Shown: positions 34,640-42,305 of the stretch, piece by piece
How the letters are laid out: each line of letters opens with the position of its first letter
Numbering within the stretch: position 1 is the first letter of the stretch
Notes under the pieces: model-generated
What the model was told of the DNA's origin: nothing
Database searches by the model: none
The model's input: only the letters and a program-made list of their open reading frames with translations
Assembly: GCF_021261325.1 (NCBI RefSeq)
Contig: NZ_JAJSBI010000003.1
Span: 124,001-188,000 of the forward strand
DNA from: Streptomyces guryensis
GTDB lineage: Bacteria; Actinomycetota; Actinomycetes; Streptomycetales; Streptomycetaceae
Length of the DNA stretch: 64,000 bases
Direction of reading: 5' to 3'
Program-made: the position numbers and the translations under genes

Positions 34640-36201
34640 GAGGCGTTCCCGTTCTTCCCCGTGTCCTTCTCGGACTCCTCCGTCAGCGCCGACGCGTCCC
34701 GCGGCAGCCGCAGCGTGAACACCGCACCCCCGTCGGGGGAGTTGGCGGCGATGATCTCACCGCCGTGGATATGGGCGTTCTCCAGGGCGATGGACAGGCC
34801 CAGGCCGCTGCCCTCGGAGCGCGGCCGGGACGCGCTCGCCTTGTAGAAACGGTCGAAGACGTGCGGCAGGACGTCCTCGGGGATGCCCGGCCCGTGGTCG
34901 CGCACCGCGATGACGATCCGGTCGTCCTCGGGCCGCACCGACACCCGCACCGGCGACCCGCCGTGCTTGAGCGCGTTGCCGATCAGGTTGGCGAGGATCA
35001 CGTCCAGGCGGCGCGGGTCGAGGCGGGCGTGGAGGCCGCGCTCGGCGTCCAGGTCGACCGCGTCCAGCCAGGCGCGGGCGTCGATGCAGGCGGTGATCTG
35101 GTCGGCGAGGTCGACGTCGTCCAGGACCAGCCGTGCGGTGCCCGCGTCGAAGCGGGTGACCTCCATGAGGTTCTCGACGAGGTCGTTGAGCCGCCGGGTC
35201 TCGCTGACGACGAGCCGTACGGCGGGCTCGATCATCGGGTCCATCGACCCGTTCTCAGCCTCCAGCTCCTCCTCCAGGATCTCCGTCACGGCGGTGATCG
35301 CGGTGAGCGGCGTACGGAGTTCATGGCTCATGTCGGCGACGAACCGCCGGGACGCCTCGTCCCGTGCGGCCATGTCCTCGACCCGCTTCTCCAGCGCCTC
35401 GGCCGCGTAGTTGAACGTCCGTGACAGATCGGCGAGTTCGTCGGTCCCGGACACCCTGAGCCGGGTGTCCAGCCTGCCCTCGCCGAGCCGGCGGGCGGCG
35501 GCCCCGAGCCGCTGCACGGGCTTGAGCACGGTGGAGGCGGCGGCCTGCGCGAGCAGCGCCGAGCCGACCAGCGCCAGCCCGGTGGCGATCCCCAGCGACC
35601 AGGCCAGGGAGTTGAGGTCCTTGGCCTCCGGCTCCAGCGACTTGAGCATGTACCCGGTCGCCCCGCCGTCGATCACCCTCGTGCCCGCCACCAGGTACGG
35701 CGTGCCGTGGACGACGACGCGCTGCCAGTACAGGTGGTACGCGTACTTGTTGCCCGAGTCGACCTGCTGCTTCTTGTTCACGGCCGCGCGCAGCGGCTCG
35801 GGCACGTCCCGCAGCGAGAAGCCGTCCAGGCCGCCCGAACTGCCGTAGACCGTCCTGCCGTCGGCGTCCTGCGCGACGAGGATCACGCTGAAGCGCTGGC
35901 TGCTGTTCGCCATCTGGCCCGCGGTGTGCTGCAGTTCGTCCTGCGTGGGGTGCGCGGTCAGGGTGCCCGCCCGGGTCTGCATCGCCTGCCGGAAGTCGCC
36001 GAGCACCGCGTCCTGGGTGCGGGTGAGCACGGCCTCGCGGTTGAGCCAGTAGGCGATCCCGGACGCGGACACGGCGGCGGTGAGCGCCACCAGTCCGAAG
36101 ACGACGACCAGGCGCAGCCGCAGACTGGTGAAGCGCAGCCGTGAAAGATGTCCCTTGCGGGTCGCGGCCCAGCCGCGAACCCCCCCCTGCGCAGTTGTCA
36201 C
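34636..36201 (-). CDS. afsQ2: sensor histidine kinase AfsQ2
   Basis: The 521-residue kinase phosphorylates AfsQ1, which links nitrogen/glutamate state to antibiotic production in S. coelicolor. A first helix (LRLVVVFGLVALTAAVSASG, residues 25-45) and a second (WSLGIATGLALVGSALLAQA, about 190-210) frame an outer sensor. Then come HAMP (VQRLGAAARRLGEGRLDTRL), the phospho-acceptor His in FVADMSHELRTPLTAI, the N-box ANLIGNALKHG and G-box RDHGPGIPED. GTG at 36201 overlaps the stop of afsQ1, and the stop overlaps the lipoprotein ATG. Naming rests on synteny with afsQ1 and sigQ. Confidence 0.9.
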   Translation of the reverse strand: MTTAQGGVRGWAATRKGHLSRLRFTSLRLRLVVVFGLVALTAAVSASGIAYWLNREAVLTRTQDAVLGDFRQAMQTRAGTLTAHPTQDELQHTAGQMANSSQRFSVILVAQDADGRTVYGSSGGLDGFSLRDVPEPLRAAVNKKQQVDSGNKYAYHLYWQRVVVHGTPYLVAGTRVIDGGATGYMLKSLEPEAKDLNSLAWSLGIATGLALVGSALLAQAAASTVLKPVQRLGAAARRLGEGRLDTRLRVSGTDELADLSRTFNYAAEALEKRVEDMAARDEASRRFVADMSHELRTPLTAITAVTEILEEELEAENGSMDPMIEPAVRLVVSETRRLNDLVENLMEVTRFDAGTARLVLDDVDLADQITACIDARAWLDAVDLDAERGLHARLDPRRLDVILANLIGNALKHGGSPVRVSVRPEDDRIVIAVRDHGPGIPEDVLPHVFDRFYKASASRPRSEGSGLGLSIALENAHIHGGEIIAANSPDGGAVFTLRLPRDASALTEESEKDTGKNGNAS

Positions 36202-36875
36202 TGAGGAGTGTCCAGCCGGTAGCCCACGCCCCGCACGGTACGGATCAGCGTCGGGGACGACGGCACGTCCTCGACCTTGGCGCGCAGCCGCTGGACGCAC
36301 GCGTCCACCAGCCGGGAGTCGCCCAGGTAGTCGTGCTCCCACACCAGACGCAGCAACTGCTGCCGGGACAGCGCCTGGCCGGGCCGCCGGCTCAGCTCCA
36401 GGAGCAGCCTGAGTTCGGTCGGTGTGAGCTGCAGGTCCTCGCCGTTCTTGGTCACGGTCATCGCCGCGCGGTCGATGACCAGGCTGCCGAAGCTCGCCGC
36501 GTCGGTCGACTCGCGGTCCCCGCGCCGCAGCACGGCCCGGATCCGGGCGTCGAGCACCCGTCCCTGGATCGGCTTGACCACATAGTCGTCCGCGCCGGAC
36601 TCCAGGCCCACGACCACATCGATGTCGTCACTCCGCGCGGTCAGCAGAATGATCGGCAACTGGTCCGTGCGCCGGATGCGCCGGCACACCTCGAACCCGT
36701 CGATGCCGGGCAGCATCACATCCAGCACGATCAGGTCCGGCCGTTGCTCCCGCAGGAGCTTCAGACCGTCCTCACCGGTGGCAGCGGTGGCAACCCGGTG
36801 TCCCTGGCGCGTAAGAGACAGCTCCAGGGCCGTACGGATGGCGTCGTCATCCTCGATCAGCAACAGGGTAGGCAC
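36198..36875 (-). CDS. afsQ1: response regulator AfsQ1
   Basis: This 225-residue OmpR/PhoB-type regulator has the receiver LLLIEDDDAIRTALELSL, the phospho-acceptor Asp in PDLIVLDVMLPGIDGFEVCR, LLTARSDD and the Lys in YVVKPIQGR. The winged helix contains LTPTELRLLLELSRRPGQAL and DSRLVDACVQRLRAKVEDV. Length and sequence agree with what I recall of S. coelicolor AfsQ1. GTG at 36875 gives the standard 225 residues; ATG at 36893 would add six. It lies divergent from sigQ, and a perfect GTnAC-N6-GTnAC AfsQ1 site stands between them. Confidence 0.93.
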   Translation of the reverse strand: MPTLLLIEDDDAIRTALELSLTRQGHRVATAATGEDGLKLLREQRPDLIVLDVMLPGIDGFEVCRRIRRTDQLPIILLTARSDDIDVVVGLESGADDYVVKPIQGRVLDARIRAVLRRGDRESTDAASFGSLVIDRAAMTVTKNGEDLQLTPTELRLLLELSRRPGQALSRQQLLRLVWEHDYLGDSRLVDACVQRLRAKVEDVPSSPTLIRTVRGVGYRLDTPQ

Positions 36876-36993
36876 GCGCTCATTCTGGCCCATGGTGGGT
36901 CGGGGTTTCGACTCCTGCCGCGGACCTGTATGCCTGCGTGCCCGTACCGCTCTCCTCTGTGACCGCGCTGTGTCTTCCCGATGGCCGACCCCT

Positions 36994-37009
36994 GTGACAG
37001 GTCTGTGAC
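36994..37009. promoter_or_regulatory. AfsQ1 binding box (GTGAC-N6-GTGAC)
   Basis: GTGAC at 36994-36998 and GTGAC at 37005-37009 are separated by exactly six bases (AGGTCT). This is a perfect match to the published AfsQ1 consensus GTnAC-N6-GTnAC, in the afsQ1-sigQ intergenic region. Confidence 0.88.
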
Positions 37010-37129
37010 AGTCGGCGGACACCGCCATGAAGGTGCGCGGGCAAGCTTCTCGGCACAGGCAAGGAAGCACCGCAGAGATCCACCGCCTGAGCAAGCCGAA
37101 CACCGGAAGTCCACGACGGGGGGCGCGAG

Positions 37130-37873
37130 ATGAACATGCTGCACAGCACGAGCACCAGCGCAGTGATCACGCGCCTGCACGATGTGAACGGGGGCCGGGG
37201 TTCTGAGAAGTCCGGTGCCGTGAGCGGGCGGGGGTGCGCTCGCGGCGCCGGGCGTCAGCACACCGCGTACATGACGGTGGTTGACAACCTCACGGGGGAA
37301 ACGCACGGGGGAAGCGCGTACAGGGAGGACACGGGGGAGCGTCGTTCGCTGTCGGAGGCGGAGTTCACCGCCTACGTCCAGGAGCGCCGCGCCTCCCTGT
37401 ACGCCACCGCCTACCACCTGACCGGTGACCGCTTCGAGGCCGAGGACCTGCTGCAGAGCGCGCTGTTCTCGACGTACCGGGCGTGGGACCGGATCAGCGA
37501 CAAGGCCGCGGTCGGGGGCTACCTCCGCCGCACCATGACGAACCTGCACATCAGCGCGTGGCGCCGCCGCAAGCTGAACGAGTACCCGACCGAGGAACTG
37601 CCGGAGACGCCCGGCGACACGGACGCGATGCGCGGCACGGAGCTGCGCGCGGTCCTGTGGCAGGCGCTCGCCCGCCTCCCCGAACTCCAGCGCACCATGC
37701 TGGTCCTGCGCTACTACGAGGGCCGCACGGACCCGGAGATCGCGGAGATCCTCGACATCAGTGTCGGCACGGTGAAGTCCAGCATCTGGCGGTCGCTCCG
37801 CCGGCTGCGCGAGGACGAGGTCCTCAGCTTCGGCCGTGACGAGGAGGACGCCTTCGGGGAGCTCGTCGCCTGA
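37130..37873 (+). CDS. sigQ: ECF sigma factor SigQ
   Basis: The 247-residue sigma factor has an N-terminal extension of about 75 residues. Region 2 then reads YVQERRASLYATAYHLTGDR, EAEDLLQSALFSTYRAWDRI, YLRRTMTNLHISAWRRRK, and region 4 ALARLPELQRTMLVLRYYEG with the helix-turn-helix EIAEILDISVGTVKSSIWRS. It is a SigE-like (SACE/ECF-type) factor. In S. coelicolor sigQ is divergent from afsQ1 and activated by it, and the same arrangement and AfsQ1 box are seen here. ATG at 37130 follows GGGGGGCGCGAG. An ATG at 37271 (MTVVDNLTG) would also give a complete sigma factor. Confidence 0.9.
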   Translation: MNMLHSTSTSAVITRLHDVNGGRGSEKSGAVSGRGCARGAGRQHTAYMTVVDNLTGETHGGSAYREDTGERRSLSEAEFTAYVQERRASLYATAYHLTGDRFEAEDLLQSALFSTYRAWDRISDKAAVGGYLRRTMTNLHISAWRRRKLNEYPTEELPETPGDTDAMRGTELRAVLWQALARLPELQRTMLVLRYYEGRTDPEIAEILDISVGTVKSSIWRSLRRLREDEVLSFGRDEEDAFGELVA

Positions 37874-37874
37874 G

Positions 37875-37983
37875 GGTTGGGGGGAAGCAAGTAACGGGGG
37901 AAGTACGGGGGAAGTACGGGGGAGCGGTAACCGGGGGGACCCACGGGGGTTCATGGGGGAAGCACCGAGGGGGAACGGGGGAG
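37875..37983 (+). other. G-run-rich 3' region of sigQ
   Basis: About ten runs of five or more G occur on the plus strand within 110 bases, partly as a repeated GGGGGAAGTAC unit. Such spacing allows G-quadruplex structures in the RNA or DNA. No gene is seen here. Confidence 0.6.
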
Positions 37984-38022
37984 AGCGGGACTGGAGGGCC
38001 GGGGGGTCCGTCCAGTCCCGCT
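37984..38022 (+). terminator. terminator between sigQ and the convergent kinase gene
   Basis: Positions 37984-37995 (AGCGGGACTGGA) pair perfectly with 38011-38022 and are followed by TTCTGTTG. Confidence 0.8.
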
Positions 38023-38069
38023 TTCTGTTGTGTGCTCCCGCTGCCGTGCTCCCGTTCTCGTGGGTGCCG

Positions 38070-38705
38070 TCAGCGTGAGGGAGTCGCCGCGGGGCGCCGG
38101 CCCACCGCGGCCGCGGCCAGTCGGCCCAGGGCCTCGTCCCGGTCGCAGGCGTGGGCTCCGAGTGCGGTCTGGCGGGCGATGATCGAGCGTTCCTGGCGCA
38201 TCAGGCGCCAGCCGCGGCGCAGCAGGAACGGGACCGACTTGCGGCCCTCCTTGAGGTCCCGCAGGAAGCGGCGGCGGAAGGTGCGGACCGGGCCTCGGTT
38301 CAGGCACAGCGCGTCGGCCAGCAGTCCCAACTCCCGGCAGCGCTCGACGATCTCGGCCGCGAAGATGCCCTCCGCTATGAACAGTGGTGTCCGGCCGATG
38401 TCGACGGCCTCCTCGCCGGTGCGGGCGGAGAGGGAGATGTCGTAGACGGGGACCTTCGTACGGCCGGTGCGGCACAGCTCCGCGATCGCGGCGACAGCCG
38501 TGTCCGTGTCCCAGGAGTCCGGGTGGTCCCAGTCGATGTCGGAGCTTGCCGCCACCAGCGGCAGCGTCGGGTCCTCGCCCTCCTTGTAGAAGTCGTCGAG
38601 GCGCAGCACGGGAAGCCCGGAGCGGGCGGCGACAAGGGACTTGCCCGAGCCCGAGGGGCCGCAGAGCAGCACGACGCGGGCGGCGGCGGGGAGATGGATG
38701 CTCAC
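38070..38705 (-). CDS. uridine kinase-like P-loop protein
   Basis: The 211-residue protein has a Walker A VVLLCGPSGSGKS at residues 10-22, the base-binding-type LRLDDFYKEGEDP, DWDHPDSWD, VPVYDISLSARTGEE and FIAEGIFAAEIVERC, the typical order of the uridine kinase/PRK family. It is probably a nucleoside or small-molecule kinase; given the other nucleoside genes in this window, uridine is an option but no operator is nearby. GTG at 38705 (VSIHLPAAARV) is used. It is convergent with sigQ. Confidence 0.8.
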   Translation of the reverse strand: MSIHLPAAARVVLLCGPSGSGKSLVAARSGLPVLRLDDFYKEGEDPTLPLVAASSDIDWDHPDSWDTDTAVAAIAELCRTGRTKVPVYDISLSARTGEEAVDIGRTPLFIAEGIFAAEIVERCRELGLLADALCLNRGPVRTFRRRFLRDLKEGRKSVPFLLRRGWRLMRQERSIIARQTALGAHACDRDEALGRLAAAAVGRRPAATPSR

Positions 38706-38831
38706 GGGACACCAGTTTGACGTATTCCGTACGTCCTGCCGACCCCGCGGGTCGGCTTTGGTGTGCGCATCACATCTCAACTACCCTTCGTGTCGACCTG
38801 ATTACTCAGCGAATCCAAGGTGACTACTGCA

Positions 38832-39233
38832 ATGGCACGACACGCTTCCCCCTCCAAGCCGCACGCCCGGCGCGCCCTGATCGCCCTCGCCACCGTCTCG
38901 GCGGCACTTGGCGCGAGCGCGGCGACGGCGTCCGCGGACTCCACCGCGGCCGTGAAGGTGCCGCTGTCGCCGGCCACCGCGGCCGACGCGCTCGGCAAGC
39001 TCGACCCGCAGAAGAGCCTCCAGGGCCCGACCGGCCAGGTGCGGTCCGTCACCGGCTCCGTTCAGGGCCTCAAGCGGGGCGCCCTCACCCGCAACACCGT
39101 CGGCCCGACGGACAACCACATCGCCGGCCCGCTCTCCGGACTGGCCGCTCTGAGTCAGGAAAGCCCGGTCGGTTCGGTTCCGGCGGCGCTGGAGACGGCC
39201 GCCATGCTGCTGGGCGGCCCTCGGGTGGTCTGA
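38832..39233 (+). CDS. small secreted protein of unknown function
   Basis: The 133-residue protein starts MARHASPSKPHARRALIALA, a long twin-basic N-terminus followed by a hydrophobic core, with cleavage likely near ATASADS. The mature part of about 95 residues has no cysteine and few charges (VPLSPATAADALGKLDPQKS, HIAGPLSGLAALSQESPVGS). I do not recognise a domain. It resembles in build the secreted protein at 32622-32975. The gene is followed by the hairpin at 39252-39290. Confidence 0.7.
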   Translation: MARHASPSKPHARRALIALATVSAALGASAATASADSTAAVKVPLSPATAADALGKLDPQKSLQGPTGQVRSVTGSVQGLKRGALTRNTVGPTDNHIAGPLSGLAALSQESPVGSVPAALETAAMLLGGPRVV

Positions 39234-39251
39234 ATCCGGCCCGCGCATGAC

Positions 39252-39290
39252 AGAGCCGCGTCTTCCCCCGACGGGGGAGGGCGCGGCTCT
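39252..39290 (+). terminator. terminator after the secreted protein gene
   Basis: AGAGCCGCG at 39252-39260 pairs with CGCGGCTCT at 39282-39290, with an inner CCCC/GGGG pair. It is similar in sequence to the hairpin at 39888-39925 on the other side of the toxin-antitoxin pair. Confidence 0.75.
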
Positions 39291-39310
39291 CAGGTTTGCC
39301 TGATCGTTGA

Positions 39311-39562
39311 TCAGGCGGTTCGGCCGAGGTGGGTGACCATGATGTGGATCACGTCGTTGTCGATGATGTACAGCACCCGGTAGTCGCCGACGTGCCAGCG
39401 GCGAAGATCGGGGGAGCCGTAGGGGATGGAACCTGGCGGGCGTGGGTCGGTGGCCAAGGCGTCTACGGCCTCGTATACGGCGGACAAGCCGGCTGGGTCC
39501 TCCTTGAGGAACCGCACGGCCGTGCTCGTGGCACCGGGCTCCCAGATGATCTCGTAGGCCAC
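39311..39562 (-). CDS. RelE/ParE-type toxin
   Basis: The 83-residue protein has the RelE fold pattern: YEIIWEPGATSTAVRFLKED, VDALATDPRPPGSIPYGSPD, then RRWHVGDYRVLYIIDNDVIH with the conserved GDYRVLY motif. RelE-like toxins cleave ribosome-bound mRNA; ParE types poison gyrase, and sequence alone does not separate them well, though WHVGDYRV favours RelE. The GTG directly follows the antitoxin stop (TAAGTG), the usual tight coupling. Confidence 0.88.
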   Translation of the reverse strand: MAYEIIWEPGATSTAVRFLKEDPAGLSAVYEAVDALATDPRPPGSIPYGSPDLRRWHVGDYRVLYIIDNDVIHIMVTHLGRTA

Positions 39563-39811
39563 TTACCGCAGCCCCAGCATCCGGCCGACTTCCTCGTGAG
39601 GGATGCCCGGTTCGAGCGTTCCCTCTGCCTTGCGCCGCTGGTAGTCCGCGAACACCAGGGCGTCTTCGAGATCCTCTATCACCTGCGGCGATACGAGGAG
39701 AGCGGCCACGTGTCCGTGATCGGTGAGGGCGATGGTCTCGCGGCCGTGGGCGGCGCGGCGGACCAGGTCGCCGAGCTGGGAGCGGGCTGCGCTGATGGCG
39801 ATCTCTACCAT
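39563..39811 (-). CDS. Phd/YefM-type antitoxin
   Basis: The 82-residue protein begins MVEIAISAARSQLGDLVRRA, the Phd/YefM N-terminal fold that binds DNA, followed by HGRETIALTDHGHVAALLVS and a C-terminal helix (DALVFADYQRRKAEGTLEPG) that would wrap the toxin. ATG at 39811 is preferred to upstream codons because the family N-terminus starts there. It precedes the toxin without a gap. A near-perfect inverted repeat just upstream is the likely self-repression site. Confidence 0.88.
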   Translation of the reverse strand: MVEIAISAARSQLGDLVRRAAHGRETIALTDHGHVAALLVSPQVIEDLEDALVFADYQRRKAEGTLEPGIPHEEVGRMLGLR

Positions 39812-39823
39812 GCGCACATGGTG

Positions 39824-39843
39824 ACACAAGATTACTCTAGTGT
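39824..39843. promoter_or_regulatory. candidate autorepression operator of the toxin-antitoxin pair
   Basis: ACACAAGA (39824-39831), four bases, then TCTAGTGT (39836-39843): arms match at seven of eight positions. It lies 12 bases before the antitoxin ATG. Confidence 0.6.
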
Positions 39844-39887
39844 GCAATTCATATGACTATAGGCCTGCATGGCTCACCTCGGCAGGA

Positions 39888-39925
39888 GAGCCGCGCCTCC
39901 CCCGGACGGAGGAGAGGCGCGGCTC
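39888..39925 (-). terminator. terminator after the aldehyde dehydrogenase genes
   Basis: GAGCCGCGCC at 39888-39897 pairs perfectly with GGCGCGGCTC at 39916-39925. It ends the deoC operon on the minus strand. Confidence 0.75.
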
Positions 39926-39938
39926 GGCTGGTGAGGGC

Positions 39939-40844
39939 TCAGTACGCCGAGCCCGACGCGCCCAGCGACCCCGTGGGGTGCCAGACCGTCTTCGTCTCCA
40001 GGAACGCCGTCATGCGGTCGGTGCCAGGCGTCGCCGACCAGTCGGCTTCATCCACAGGCTGTGGACGGAGAACCCGCTTCAGGTTGTCCGCCGCCGCGAT
40101 CTCCAGCTCCTTCGCCAGGCCGTCGTCGTTGCCGGCGCCGGCGAGGTCGATCGCGTTGACGTCCTGGTGCGCGGCCAGTGGTGCCGCGATCTCCGCCGTA
40201 CGGCCGGAGAGGACGTTGACGACGCCGCCGGGCAGGTCCGAGGTGGCCAGCACCTCGCCCAGGGACAGCGCGGGGAGCGGGGACTTCTCGGAGGCCACCA
40301 CGACCGCGGTGTTGCCGGTCGCGATCACCGGGGCGATCACCGAGACCAGGCCGAGGAACGACGACTCCTGGGGGGCCAGGACGGCCACCACTCCCGTCGG
40401 TTCGGGCGAGGACAGGTTGAAGTACGGGCCCGCGACCGGGTTTCCGCCGCCGACCACCTGGGTGATCTTGTCGGTCCAGCCCGCGTACCAGACCCAGCGG
40501 TCGATCGCCGCGTCGACGATGACGGTCGCCTTGGACTTGGACAGGCCTTCCGCGTCGGCCACTTCACGCACGAACTGCTCGCGGCGGCCCTCCAGCATCT
40601 CGGCGATGCGGTAGAGGACCTGGCCGCGGTTGTAGGCGGTGGCCCCTGACCACGCCCCGAACGCCTTGCGGGCGGCGACCACCGCGTCACGGGCGTCCTT
40701 GCGGGACGAAAGGGGCACGTTCGCCAGCCAGTTGCCCTTTTTGTCCGTCACCTCGTACACCCGGCCGCTCTCGGAACGCGGGAACTTCCCGCCGACGTAC
40801 AGCTTGTAGGTCTTGAAGACGCTCAGACGGTTCGGTTCAGACAT
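39939..40844 (-). CDS. aldehyde dehydrogenase-like protein lacking the catalytic half (ALDH16-like partner)
   Basis: The 301-residue protein resembles the NAD-binding half of aldehyde dehydrogenases (LYVGGKFPRSESGRVYEVTD, YAGWTDKITQVVGGGNPVAG, EPTGVVAVLAPQESSFLGLV, VIATGNTAVVVASEKSPLPA). Full enzymes have about 480-500 residues. Here the ELGGKS Glu motif is replaced by AGAGNDDGLAKELEIAAADN, and the part with the catalytic Cys is missing. This matches the degenerate second module of the ALDH16 type. It starts 8 bases inside the end of the intact enzyme gene, so both are made together and probably associate. A structural or regulatory role is inferred. Confidence 0.8.
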   Translation of the reverse strand: MSEPNRLSVFKTYKLYVGGKFPRSESGRVYEVTDKKGNWLANVPLSSRKDARDAVVAARKAFGAWSGATAYNRGQVLYRIAEMLEGRREQFVREVADAEGLSKSKATVIVDAAIDRWVWYAGWTDKITQVVGGGNPVAGPYFNLSSPEPTGVVAVLAPQESSFLGLVSVIAPVIATGNTAVVVASEKSPLPALSLGEVLATSDLPGGVVNVLSGRTAEIAAPLAAHQDVNAIDLAGAGNDDGLAKELEIAAADNLKRVLRPQPVDEADWSATPGTDRMTAFLETKTVWHPTGSLGASGSAY

Positions 40845-42300
40845 CGAGGTACGCCTCCAGGCCGTGGCGGCCGCCCTCGCGGCCGAAGCCCGACTCCTTG
40901 TAGCCGCCGAACGGCGAGGTCGGGTCGAACTTGTTGAACGTGTTGGACCAGACGACGCCCGCACGGAGCTTGTTCGCGACGGCGAGGATGCGCGAGCCCT
41001 TCTCCGTCCAGATGCCCGCCGACAGGCCGTACGGGGTGTTGTTGGCCTTGGCGACCGCCTCGTCCGGGGTGCGGAAGGTGAGGACGGACAGCACGGGGCC
41101 GAAGATCTCGTCGCGGGCGATCCGGTGCGCCTGGGTGACGTTCGTGAAGAGCGTCGGGGCGAACCAGTAGCCGGAGGACGGGATCTCGCAGGCCGGGGAC
41201 CAGCGTTCGGCGCCCTCCGCCTCGCCCTGCTCGACGAGGGTGGTGATGCGGGAGAGCTGCTCCTCGGAGTTGATCGCGCCGATGTCCGTGTTCTTGTCCA
41301 GCGGGTCGCCGAGGCGGAGCGTGGACAGGCGGCGCTTGAGGGAGTCCAGCAGCTCGTCCTGGATCGACTCCTGGACGAGGAGCCGGCTGCCCGCGCAGCA
41401 GACCTGGCCCTGGTTGAAGAAGATCCCGTTGACGATGCCCTCGACGGCCTGGTCGATGGGGGCGTCGTCGAAGACGATGTTGGCGCCCTTGCCGCCCAGT
41501 TCGAGGGTGAGCTTCTTGCGGGAGCCCGCCACTGTGCGGGCGATCTCCTTGCCGACCGCCGTCGACCCCGTGAACGCGACCTTGTTGACGTCCGGGTGGG
41601 CGACGAGCGCGGCGCCCGTGTCGCCGTAGCCGGGAAGGATGTTCACGACGCCCTTGGGGAGGCCGGCCTGGCGGCAGATGTCCGCGAAGAACAGGGCGGA
41701 CAGGGGGGTCGTCTCGGCGGGCTTCAGCACTACCGTGTTGCCGGTGGCGAGCGCCGGGGCGATCTTCCACGCCAGCATCAGGAGCGGGAAGTTCCAGGGG
41801 ATGACCTGGCCGGCCACGCCCAGGGGGCGCGGGGCGGGGCCGCTGTGTCCATTCGTCGTCCTCCGGCCGAACCCAGCGTGGTCGAGCTTGTCCGCCCAGC
41901 CCGCGTAGTAGAAGAAGTGCGCGGCGACCAGGGGGAGGTCGGCGTCGCGGGTCTCCTTGATGGGCTTGCCGTTGTCCAGGGTCTCCAGGACCGCCAGCTC
42001 ACGGCTGCGCTCCTGGATGATCCGCGCGATGCGGAACAGGTACTTGGCGCGCTCCGAGCCGGGCAGCGCCGACCACTTCTCGAAGGCCTTGCGGGCGGCC
42101 TTCACCGCGCGGTCGACGTCCTCGGAACCGGCCTGGGCGATCTCCGACAGCACCTCCTCCGTGCTCGGGGAGACCGTCTTGAAGACCTTGCCGCCGGCCG
42201 CGTCGGTGAACTCGCCGTCGATGAACAGGCCGTACGAGGGCGCGATGTCGACGATCGCGCGGGACTCGGGTGCGGGTGCGTATTCGAATGCCGATGCCAT
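40837..42300 (-). CDS. NAD-dependent aldehyde dehydrogenase
   Basis: The 487-residue enzyme is complete: GLFIDGEFTDAAGGKVFKTV, the cofactor-site VIPWNFPLLMLAWKIAPALA, FTGSTAVGKEIARTVAG, LTLELGGKGANIVFDDA with the general-base Glu, and FFNQGQVCCAGSRLLVQESI with the catalytic Cys. SPFGGYKESGFGREGG ends the domain. It starts 5 bases after deoC on the same strand; deoC releases acetaldehyde, which this enzyme would oxidise to acetate. It overlaps the degenerate dehydrogenase gene by 8 bases. Confidence 0.92.
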   Translation of the reverse strand: MASAFEYAPAPESRAIVDIAPSYGLFIDGEFTDAAGGKVFKTVSPSTEEVLSEIAQAGSEDVDRAVKAARKAFEKWSALPGSERAKYLFRIARIIQERSRELAVLETLDNGKPIKETRDADLPLVAAHFFYYAGWADKLDHAGFGRRTTNGHSGPAPRPLGVAGQVIPWNFPLLMLAWKIAPALATGNTVVLKPAETTPLSALFFADICRQAGLPKGVVNILPGYGDTGAALVAHPDVNKVAFTGSTAVGKEIARTVAGSRKKLTLELGGKGANIVFDDAPIDQAVEGIVNGIFFNQGQVCCAGSRLLVQESIQDELLDSLKRRLSTLRLGDPLDKNTDIGAINSEEQLSRITTLVEQGEAEGAERWSPACEIPSSGYWFAPTLFTNVTQAHRIARDEIFGPVLSVLTFRTPDEAVAKANNTPYGLSAGIWTEKGSRILAVANKLRAGVVWSNTFNKFDPTSPFGGYKESGFGREGGRHGLEAYLDV

Positions 42301-42305
42301 GGTGA

